Shown here piece after piece: positions 1 to 6,459 of a DNA stretch of 13,194 nucleotides. The number at the start of each line of letters is the position of its first letter. The first letter of the stretch is position 1. Location: contig JAQVLF010000018.1 in assembly GCA_028704295.1 (NCBI GenBank), positions 1 to 13,194 on the forward strand, in the 5' to 3' direction. The translations under genes and the position numbers were made by a program. The notes beneath the pieces are model-generated. The model was not told the DNA's origin, made no database searches, and was given only the letters and a program-made list of their open reading frames with translations. Origin of the DNA: Minisyncoccota bacterium (GTDB lineage: Bacteria > Patescibacteriota > Minisyncoccia > Minisyncoccales > Minisyncoccaceae).

Positions 1-227
1 GAACTGTTAATGAAATATTTAATTCTTCTGGGGATTTTGAATTTGGGAGAGCTTATCATTTAAGACGATTCACAGGCCTTTTAGATGATATACACATATA
101 TAATACAGCACTATCGTCTTCTCAAATAAAACAAAACTACATCGCAGGACTAAACTCAATGCTTGCGAATGGAAATATTTCAAAAGATGAATATAATCAA
201 AGAATAAGTGATTTAGCTAAAGATTAA
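1..227 (+). CDS. C-terminal end of a LamG/concanavalin-like surface protein (5' truncated by window)
   Basis: An open frame enters at the window edge (first full codon at 3) and stops with TAA at 225-227, leaving 74 residues. The part FTGLLDDIHIYNTALSSSQI is the typical last strand and closing helix of a LamG/laminin-G-like jelly-roll domain (compare 'GLIDDVRIYNRALS...I'). It is followed by a short tail, GLNSMLANGNISKDEYNQRI, which resembles a SHOCT-type C-terminal oligomerisation motif (Leu..Gly.Ile...Glu-Tyr). By family such proteins are usually exported and bind carbohydrate or other surface ligands. The rest of the protein, including any signal peptide, lies outside the window, so ligand and full architecture are unknown. 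No clear terminator separates it from the next gene 37 nt downstream. Confidence 0.8.
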   Translation, partial: TVNEIFNSSGDFEFGRAYHLRRFTGLLDDIHIYNTALSSSQIKQNYIAGLNSMLANGNISKDEYNQRISDLAKD

Positions 228-228
228 C

Positions 229-255
229 TTGCTTAAAGATCCAAATTAATATACT
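229..255 (+). promoter_or_regulatory. Possible promoter for the miaB-miaA fusion gene
   Basis: TTGCTT at 229-234 and TATACT at 250-255 are separated by 15 nt. The -10-like box ends 8 nt before the ATG at 264, so transcription from it would give a leaderless or nearly leaderless mRNA. No Shine-Dalgarno sequence is visible before the ATG. The spacer is shorter than ideal, so this is tentative. Confidence 0.4.
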
Positions 256-263
256 ATTTCAAT

Positions 264-2357
264 ATGAAAGAATATTTTCTAATAATTTTTGGTTGTCAAA
301 TGAATATCGCAGATGCAGAGAGAATAGAAACTGTTTTAAAGGATTTAAATTACGAAAAAGCATCTAAAATGGAGGACGCTGATTTAATTATTGTGGTTGC
401 ATGTTCAGTAAGACAGACTGCTGTTGATAGGATATTTGGACTAACTCCTAAGTTTCCCAAATTAAAAGCTAAAACAATCTTAACAGGTTGTGTTTTAGAT
501 TTTGATGAAAAGAAATTAGAAGATAAATTTGACTATATCTTAAATATCAAAGATTTGAATAATTGGTATAAAATTTTAGGTGATCAGGAGTTGTGTTATC
601 CAAAAGATTATCTAAATATTTATCCAAAAAGACACGTTAATTTTATTGCCCATATTCCAATATCAAGTGGATGTGAAAACTTTTGCACATATTGCGCAGT
701 GCCTTATACAAGAGGACCTTTAAAATGCAGAGACTATAATGAAATTATTAAGGAAGTTAAAGAGGCTGTTTTAAAAGGAGCTAAAGAAATATGGCTTTTA
801 GGGCAAAATGTAAATGATTATGACTATAATGGAATTGATTTTCCAGATTTATTAAAAATGGTAAATGATGTGCCTGGAAACTTTTGGATAAGGTTTACAT
901 CTCCTCATCCAAAGAATTTTTCAAAAAAGCTAATTAATGCAATGGTTTCATCTAGGAAATTCGGGCCATATTTGAATCTTCCTATTCAATCAGGCTCTGA
1001 CACTGTTTTAAAGAGAATGAATAGGCCTTATACATATGAGAAGTATAAAAAGCTGTATTTAGACATTAAAAAAGCTTTTAAAGAAAAAAGAGGAGAAGAT
1101 ATATTTGTTTCAACAGATGTAATTATCGGTTTTTCAGGAGAGACTGAAAAAGAGTTTAAGGAGACAGAAAAAGCTTTTAGGGAGCTTAAGTTTGACATGG
1201 CATATATAAATCAATATTCAACTCGTCCTGGAACCTATGCTATTCTTAAAATGGAAGACAATGTTTTAAAAAAAGACAAAAGATTGAGAGATAAAAGATT
1301 GAATGAAATATTAAATAGACAAATCAGTCAAAAGAACAAGAAGTATGTAGGAAAAGTATTAGATGTTTTGGTCTTAGAAAAGAATAGGGGGTACTATATT
1401 GGAAAATCATGGGACTACAAAACAGTTAAATTTAAATCAGATAAAGATTTAATAGGGGAATTCGTTAAAATTAGAATTACAAAAGCTTTTAATTTTGGAC
1501 TAGAAGGAGAACTTGCTAAATTAATTGTTGTTCTAGGTACTACTGCAACAGGCAAAACTGATTTGGCAATTAAATTAGCAAAAGAATTTAACGGAGAAAT
1601 TGTTTCAGCTGACTCAAGATTAGTTTACAAAAAAATGAATATTGGAACAGCTAAGCCAACAGATTTTCAAGGAATAAAACATTATTTAATTGATATTAAG
1701 AATCCTGAGGAGGAATACAATGTGGCATTATTTAAAAAGGATGCCGAAAAAGCAATTGATAATATTTTAAAGAAAGGGAAAATACCATTTTTAGTTGGAG
1801 GAACTGGATTGTATATATCTTCCATAGTTAACAACATTGATTTTCCTGAAATAAAGCCTGACTTAAAATTGCGAAAAGAATTAGAGGAAAAAACGGAAGA
1901 AGAATTATTTGAGATGTATAAGCTATTGGATAAAGAAGGGGCAGAATTGATTGATAAAAAGAACAAACGAAGGCTTGTAAGAGCAATTGAGGTAGCTAAA
2001 GTTAGAAACTTTTTTAAAAATACTAAAAGAAAGCCAAAGTTTGATATTTTAGAATTAGGGATAAGCGTTGAAAAGGAAGAGCTTAAAAAAAGAATTGAAA
2101 AGAGAGTGGATAAAATGATTGAGGAAGGACTTGAAAAAGAAGTTAAAAAGCTTTCAGAAAAAGCTCCGATTTTAGAAACAATAGGTTATGGAGAGTGGAA
2201 AGAATATAATAATAGGGAAGAAGTAATTGAAAGAATAAAGATAAACACTTTTAAATTTGCAAAGCGTCAAATGACTTGGTTTAAAAGAGATAAAGCTATT
2301 AAATGGATTAAAAGTTATACAGAAGCCAAAAAAGAAATTAAAAAATTTGTTAAATAG
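264..2357 (+). CDS. miaB-miaA: Fused tRNA-2-methylthio-N6-isopentenyladenosine synthase / tRNA dimethylallyltransferase (MiaB-MiaA fusion)
   Basis: 697 residues, two enzymes in one chain. Residues 1-418 are MiaB: an N-terminal methylthiotransferase domain with GCQMN and cluster cysteines C11, C47 and C76; a radical-SAM domain with CxxxCxxC at C137, C141 and C144; and a TRAM domain at about 358-418. Residues 419-697 are MiaA: P-loop GTTATGKT (425-432), DSRLVY (450-455), IGTAKP (460-465), GGTGLY (512-517), KNKRRLVRAIEV (566-577) and a C-terminal FAKRQMTWF. By family, MiaA prenylates A37 of tRNAs that read UNN codons, and MiaB then adds the 2-methylthio group to give ms2i6A. The protein order (MiaB first) is the reverse of the reaction order. 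The junction has no linker: GLEGEL, the usual end of TRAM, runs straight into AKLIVVLG, with no in-frame ATG, GTG or TTG there. All key motifs of both halves are intact. It should act in the cytoplasm. An overlapping gene pair joined by a sequencing error is the alternative, but the frame stays clean throughout. Confidence 0.93.
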   Translation: MKEYFLIIFGCQMNIADAERIETVLKDLNYEKASKMEDADLIIVVACSVRQTAVDRIFGLTPKFPKLKAKTILTGCVLDFDEKKLEDKFDYILNIKDLNNWYKILGDQELCYPKDYLNIYPKRHVNFIAHIPISSGCENFCTYCAVPYTRGPLKCRDYNEIIKEVKEAVLKGAKEIWLLGQNVNDYDYNGIDFPDLLKMVNDVPGNFWIRFTSPHPKNFSKKLINAMVSSRKFGPYLNLPIQSGSDTVLKRMNRPYTYEKYKKLYLDIKKAFKEKRGEDIFVSTDVIIGFSGETEKEFKETEKAFRELKFDMAYINQYSTRPGTYAILKMEDNVLKKDKRLRDKRLNEILNRQISQKNKKYVGKVLDVLVLEKNRGYYIGKSWDYKTVKFKSDKDLIGEFVKIRITKAFNFGLEGELAKLIVVLGTTATGKTDLAIKLAKEFNGEIVSADSRLVYKKMNIGTAKPTDFQGIKHYLIDIKNPEEEYNVALFKKDAEKAIDNILKKGKIPFLVGGTGLYISSIVNNIDFPEIKPDLKLRKELEEKTEEELFEMYKLLDKEGAELIDKKNKRRLVRAIEVAKVRNFFKNTKRKPKFDILELGISVEKEELKKRIEKRVDKMIEEGLEKEVKKLSEKAPILETIGYGEWKEYNNREEVIERIKINTFKFAKRQMTWFKRDKAIKWIKSYTEAKKEIKKFVK

Positions 2358-2360
2358 ATC

Positions 2361-2389
2361 TTGATTTTTCTTATATAATCTTATATAAT
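2361..2389 (+). promoter_or_regulatory. Promoter of the Fic gene
   Basis: TTGATT at 2361-2366 and a perfect TATAAT at 2384-2389 are separated by exactly 17 nt. Transcription would start near 2396, giving a leader of about 24 nt. The promoter begins 3 nt after the stop codon of the miaB-miaA fusion, so the Fic gene probably has its own control. Confidence 0.65.
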
Positions 2390-2398
2390 CTTATATAT
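2369..2398 (+). repeat. Three tandem 10-bp repeats at the Fic promoter
   Basis: The unit TCTTATATAA occurs at 2369-2378 and 2379-2388, and with one change (TCTTATATAT) at 2389-2398. The period of 10 bp is close to one helical turn, so the copies face the same side of the DNA. They contain the -10 box and would suit binding of a repressor to the promoter. Simple AT slippage is the dull alternative. Confidence 0.7.
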
Positions 2399-2410
2399 CA
2401 AAAATATAAG
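2390..2410 (+). promoter_or_regulatory. Inverted repeat, possible operator for the Fic gene
   Basis: CTTATAT (2390-2396) and ATATAAG (2404-2410) form a perfect 7-bp inverted repeat with a 7-nt centre, lying over the expected transcription start and 9 nt before the ATG. The downstream protein carries a C-terminal winged helix, so autoregulation is a natural guess. A TATAAG within the right arm (2405-2410) could also act as a second -10 box for a leaderless transcript. Confidence 0.45.
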
Positions 2411-2419
2411 ATAATTTTT

Positions 2420-3469
2420 ATGAAATTTGAAAAAAGATTTAAAAATATACCTGAAAGCATTTGGCTAAAAATTAATAAGATTGATGAGGTGAAGACAAAG
2501 TGGGTTTACGAAGAAAAGCTAAGTCCGCAATTTTTAGGTAGACTTAAAAAATCTGTTTTAGTCACTTCAACCGGAGCATCTACTCGCATAGAAGGAGCCA
2601 AATTATCTGATGAAGATATAGAAAAAATGATTAGAGGCATATCTATCCAGAAATTTTTTAATAGAGATAAGCAAGAAGCTAAAGGATATTTTGAGCTGCT
2701 TGAGAATGTCTTTAATAGTTACGAAGATATACAATTTAATGAGAATACTATTAAACATTTTCATAAAGAGCTTTTAAAATATACGGAGAAAGATAAAAAC
2801 CATAGAGGAGATTATAAGAAGCAGGAAAACAAGGTTTACATGGTTAATAACGAAGGTGATTCAATTGGCGTGCTTTTTGATACAACATCAGCTTATTTGA
2901 CTCCCAAAGAAATGCAGGAGCTAGTTGATTACACAAAGAAGGCATTTAATGATAATGAAAGGCATCCTCTTTTAATTATCGCTAATTTTATAGTGGAATT
3001 TTTAAATATACATCCTTTTGTTGATGGAAATGGGAGAGTCTCAAGAGTCTTAACAAATTTTTTATTGCTTAAGAAGGGATATTTATACATGCCTTATGTA
3101 TCGCACGAAAAATTAATTGAAGATAATAAGCCTGAATACTACATTGCTCTCCGAAAAAGTCAGAAGACATTTAATAAAGGGAAAGATGATATAATTCCAT
3201 GGCTTGATTTCTTTATAAATATTGTATTAGAACAATCAGTTAGGGCAATTTCGCTTTTATCAGAAGAGAATATTGAAAAAATATTATCTAATAAGCAATT
3301 AGTTTTTTGGAACTATCTAAATAGCGTAAAAGAAGCTTCTCCAAAAGAAATTTCTGAAATGACAAATATAGCTCGTCCAACTATTAATCAAATTGCTAAT
3401 AAATTATTAAAATTAAAAAAAATTGAGAAAATAGGAATGGGGAGAAGTATACGTTATCGAATAATTTGA
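2420..3469 (+). CDS. Fic family protein with C-terminal winged helix-turn-helix
   Basis: 349 residues. The Fic active-site motif is complete: HPFVDGNGR at 198-206, with catalytic H198. The family transfers AMP (or another phosphate-containing moiety) from a nucleotide to Ser, Thr or Tyr hydroxyls of target proteins. An inhibitory (S/T)xxxE(G/N) motif is seen on the N-terminal side as STRIEG (S54, E58, G59), as in the self-inhibited class II Fic proteins, so no separate antitoxin is expected and none lies beside it. The flap region is around 129-160 (HRGDYKKQENKVYMV). Residues about 305-349 (SPKEISEMTNIARPTINQIA, then a basic wing) form a winged helix, as in the common Fic/DUF4172-like regulators. 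The target is unknown. The ATG at 2420 has no Shine-Dalgarno sequence. It has its own promoter with repeats, and ends 22 nt before a shared terminator. Confidence 0.93.
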   Translation: MKFEKRFKNIPESIWLKINKIDEVKTKWVYEEKLSPQFLGRLKKSVLVTSTGASTRIEGAKLSDEDIEKMIRGISIQKFFNRDKQEAKGYFELLENVFNSYEDIQFNENTIKHFHKELLKYTEKDKNHRGDYKKQENKVYMVNNEGDSIGVLFDTTSAYLTPKEMQELVDYTKKAFNDNERHPLLIIANFIVEFLNIHPFVDGNGRVSRVLTNFLLLKKGYLYMPYVSHEKLIEDNKPEYYIALRKSQKTFNKGKDDIIPWLDFFINIVLEQSVRAISLLSEENIEKILSNKQLVFWNYLNSVKEASPKEISEMTNIARPTINQIANKLLKLKKIEKIGMGRSIRYRII

Positions 3470-3491
3470 CAAGTAATTTTAATTAGATTAA

Positions 3492-3515
3492 AAATCCCTC
3501 AGTAATGAGGGATTT
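3492..3515. terminator. Bidirectional intrinsic terminator between convergent genes
   Basis: AAATCCCTCA (3492-3501) and TGAGGGATTT (3506-3515) form a perfect 10-bp stem with a GTAA loop. It lies between the stop of the Fic gene (3469) and the stop of the minus-strand DUF5667 gene (3520). The U-rich tail is better on the minus strand than on the plus strand, so it may serve the minus operon best. Confidence 0.85.
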
Positions 3516-3519
3516 AAGT

Positions 3520-4686
3520 TTAGAATGTGCATTTCTTATTATAGTAATCATCTATATTGCATTTTTGTCCATTAGGAGATACGCATATTTTAATTTCATT
3601 TCCACTTTCATCTATTTGAACAAGTAATTTATTGCCTTGATTGATGCAATATTTTGAAGCTGCATCTAAAACAGAAGTTGTGTTAGAAGATGTACTTGGG
3701 TTTAATGGCTGGGTGTTGGTTTGAACCTGAGTCTTTATTTGAGTACTTTGCCCTTGATTCTGTACTCTTTCAGCGTTTGTATTCTTTAAGGATTGAATTT
3801 TTTGAATAGCATCATCACTTAAATTGAGTTCCTCAAGGTTATTCACAATATTTTCTTCTGACTTATTGCCTGATAAAATCTCGAAAGCATATTTTTCTAA
3901 AGCCTTTTTATCATCATCTGAAAAAGTTTGAACTTTCTCCAAAATTTCCTCTGGAGTTAAGCCCAATTTTGCCGCATCCTTATTGACTTTATCTAAAAGC
4001 TGTCCTTCTTGAATAGTCTCTTTTAGGGCTTGTCCATAATTATCAATTCCTTTTTCTCTTATTCTTTGGACAACTTCTATTTTATTCAAGATGCTTTTTA
4101 AGTTTTGAGGAGCTTTTTCTTCAATTCTATTAACTACTTTAAGAGCTTGCTCATCTTCCATATTTTGAACCTTTTCTTGTATTTTGTTCTGTACTTCTTC
4201 TTGATTTGCTATTTTAAGAGAGCTTTCTGTATAAGCGTTCAATGCACGATTTTTGATTTCGTTAATTTTAGCTTCTTCAGTTGCAACTTTTTCTTTAAGT
4301 TGCTCTAGCCTCTCCCCATGCTCTAAAATTTTAGAGGTGACATTATCTAATATTTCTTCTTTCTTTGAGCTATTTCTATCTAGAATACTTGCTTGCTTTT
4401 CAAATTTTTCTATTGCATTTTCATAATTTTGAAGATATTTGCCGTAATCAATATCAGGATTTTTTTCTGCTAATTTTTCAATTTCTGATAATTTTTCTTC
4501 TACAATATTTAATCTTAACTCAGCCTTATCTGATGGGTTTAACGTTAAGAAGTCTTGTATGTTTCTTCCTAAATCTTTAAAAAAGTAAAAAGGATTATTG
4601 GGTAATATATTTGATTCTGCTGCGTTAGCAAAGCCTCCTGCAAAGCAAAGACAAAGTACTAACGTGAGAATGGTTTTTTTATTCAT
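3520..4686 (-). CDS. Secreted DUF5667 domain protein with C-terminal DUF333-like cysteine module
   Basis: 388 residues. Residues 1-22 form a signal peptide (KK, then a hydrophobic run, then ANA before A23-E24), with no lipobox, so export by Sec is inferred. Residues about 26-140 match DUF5667: 'ILPNNPFYFFKDLGRNIQDF', then 'KAELRLNIVEEKLSEIE', then a long charged helical region likely to form coiled coil. About 140-305 is more helical, Glu/Lys-rich sequence. A Gln/Thr/Ser-rich linker (about 308-338) leads to a small C-terminal module with AASKYC, ICVSPNGQKC and a final KKC (C347, C368, C376, C386). This resembles the DUF333 (hemolysin-like) domain, in which the cysteines probably pair. Function is unknown; a cell-surface or periplasmic role is inferred. 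It follows thrS by 11 nt on the same strand, so it is probably cotranscribed as the last gene of the operon. Confidence 0.85.
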   Translation of the reverse strand: MNKKTILTLVLCLCFAGGFANAAESNILPNNPFYFFKDLGRNIQDFLTLNPSDKAELRLNIVEEKLSEIEKLAEKNPDIDYGKYLQNYENAIEKFEKQASILDRNSSKKEEILDNVTSKILEHGERLEQLKEKVATEEAKINEIKNRALNAYTESSLKIANQEEVQNKIQEKVQNMEDEQALKVVNRIEEKAPQNLKSILNKIEVVQRIREKGIDNYGQALKETIQEGQLLDKVNKDAAKLGLTPEEILEKVQTFSDDDKKALEKYAFEILSGNKSEENIVNNLEELNLSDDAIQKIQSLKNTNAERVQNQGQSTQIKTQVQTNTQPLNPSTSSNTTSVLDAASKYCINQGNKLLVQIDESGNEIKICVSPNGQKCNIDDYYNKKCTF

Positions 4687-4697
4687 ATATTTATTAT

Positions 4698-6455
4698 TTA
4701 TTTATTATTTTTTTCTAAATTAATGAACTCAGAAACGGACATTTCTCCTAAGTCTTCGTTTCCTCTTTTTCTTAAGCTTATAGTATTATTTTCAACTTCT
4801 TTATCTCCAACTGTAATAATGTAGGGGATTTTTTGAGTAGCAGCCTCTCTTATCTTTTTAGACACAGTTTCATTTTCATCCTTTACTTCTACTCTAAATT
4901 CCCTCAACTCTTCCTTGACTTTATGAGCATATTCTCTATGCTTCTCACTTACAGGAATAATTGAAGCTTGAATAGGGGATAGCCAGAAAGGGAAGTTTCC
5001 AGCATAATGTTCTATTAAAAGGCCAATAAATCTCTCAAAAGATCCAAATAAGGCTCTATGAAGCATATATGGTTCTTCTTTCTCTCCTTTCTCATTAATA
5101 AATGTCATACCAAACCTATGAGGAAGATTGAAATCAAATTGAAGTGTTGAACATTGCCATTCCCTTCCCAAAACATCTTTAATCTTAAAGTCTAGTTTTG
5201 GTCCGTAAAAAGCAGCTTCTCCTTTTTCCTCTACAAAGTTAAGATTTTTCTCTTGTGCAACTTTTCTTAAAATCGATTCTGCAAAATCCCACCCTTCATC
5301 AGTTCCAGCATAATCCTCTTTTTTGAGAGGATCTCTTAAAGATAGATATACTTTAACAGAATCAACGTTAAAGCCAAAGGATTTGTATATGAATAAAATA
5401 AAGTCAATGACTCTTTTTAATTCGTCTTCAACTTGGTCTTTTCGGCAAATAATATGAGCATCGTCTTGAGTAAAGCCTCGTACTCTTGTTAGTCCGGACA
5501 ATTCTCCTTTCTTCTCGAAACGATATACTGTTCCAGTCTCAGCCCATTTTAAAGGGAAATCTCTATATGAATGAGGAGAGGCATTATATATACAAACATG
5601 GAAAGGGCAATTCATTGGTTTTAATAGGAATTGCTCCGATTCTTCTACTTTTTCTTGTCTTTCTGATTCTTCTAAAGATTGACCGATTTCTAATGGAGGA
5701 TACATGCTACTCTGATAAAAACCCCAGTGACCTGATTTTTCCCATAATCTTCGATTTCCAATGTGAGGAGTCCTAACAAGATCGTATCCGTTTTCTAAAT
5801 GCTTTTTAACCCAAAAATCTTCTATTAGCCTAAATAACAATGCTCCTTTAGGGTGCCACAAAATTAGACCAATACCAACATCTTCTTCTGTATGGAATAA
5901 ATCCATGTCTTTTCCTAAGATTCTGTGATCTCTTTTCTTAGCCTCTTCTAAGAATTTTAAATACTCTTTAAGTTTTACCTTATTTTCAAAGGCTAATCCA
6001 TAAATCCTTGTAAGCATGGGATTTTTTTCATCACCCTTCCAGTATGCTCCTGCTATTTTGTCTAATTTGAAAGAGTCCGGATCAATCTCATTTGTGCTAT
6101 TAACATGAGGTCCAGCGCATAAATCAATAAAATCTCCTGTTTTGTATACGAAGACATTTTCATCAGGAATCTCTTCAATTAACTCTAGCTTATATGGCTC
6201 ATTTTCAAATATTTCTTTAGCTTCTTTTTTCGAGATTTCTTGTTTTTCAAAAGCAAGGTTTTGTCTTACAAGATGCTTCATTCTTTTCTCGATTTCTTTT
6301 AGATCTTCATGAGTAATGTTTAAATTGTCAAAATCGTAATAGAAGCCATTTTCTATCGCGGGACCAATTCCTAATTTAACATTTGGATATTTTTCTTTTA
6401 TAGCTATCGCTAAAATATGCGATAAGGAATGTCTTTTAATTTCTTCTTGGTTCAT
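4698..6455 (-). CDS. thrS: Threonyl-tRNA synthetase lacking the N-terminal TGS domain
   Basis: 585 residues; charges tRNA-Thr with threonine in the cytoplasm. The usual ~60-residue TGS domain is absent: the protein opens directly with the SAD editing domain (H9 and H13 in RHSLSHILA; CAGPH with C113 and H117), which by family removes wrongly attached serine. The class II catalytic core follows, with the zinc ligands C283 (MNCPFH), H334 (DDAHIIC) and H466 (LHRALFGSFERFIG, motif 3), and motif 2 near GTVYRFEKKGELSGLTRVRG. The C-terminal anticodon-binding domain starts near WLSPIQASIIP (491-501). The ATG lies 4 nt downstream of the dnaE stop, so it is translated from the dnaE transcript. Upstream sequence in this frame is dnaE coding DNA, which argues that the short N-terminus is real and not a missed start. 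Confidence 0.97.
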   Translation of the reverse strand: MNQEEIKRHSLSHILAIAIKEKYPNVKLGIGPAIENGFYYDFDNLNITHEDLKEIEKRMKHLVRQNLAFEKQEISKKEAKEIFENEPYKLELIEEIPDENVFVYKTGDFIDLCAGPHVNSTNEIDPDSFKLDKIAGAYWKGDEKNPMLTRIYGLAFENKVKLKEYLKFLEEAKKRDHRILGKDMDLFHTEEDVGIGLILWHPKGALLFRLIEDFWVKKHLENGYDLVRTPHIGNRRLWEKSGHWGFYQSSMYPPLEIGQSLEESERQEKVEESEQFLLKPMNCPFHVCIYNASPHSYRDFPLKWAETGTVYRFEKKGELSGLTRVRGFTQDDAHIICRKDQVEDELKRVIDFILFIYKSFGFNVDSVKVYLSLRDPLKKEDYAGTDEGWDFAESILRKVAQEKNLNFVEEKGEAAFYGPKLDFKIKDVLGREWQCSTLQFDFNLPHRFGMTFINEKGEKEEPYMLHRALFGSFERFIGLLIEHYAGNFPFWLSPIQASIIPVSEKHREYAHKVKEELREFRVEVKDENETVSKKIREAATQKIPYIITVGDKEVENNTISLRKRGNEDLGEMSVSEFINLEKNNK

Positions 6456-6459
6456 AATT

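Noticed and set aside
1682..1966. 94-residue minus-strand frame inside the MiaA part of the fusion
   Set aside because: It is Ser/Asn/Phe-rich and lies opposite a fully conserved coding frame; typical antisense shadow of AT-rich DNA.
4105..4580. Two plus-strand frames opposite the DUF5667 gene, rich in Phe and Leu
   Set aside because: They are the antisense of Lys/Glu-rich codons and only imitate membrane proteins; no ribosome binding site or family match.
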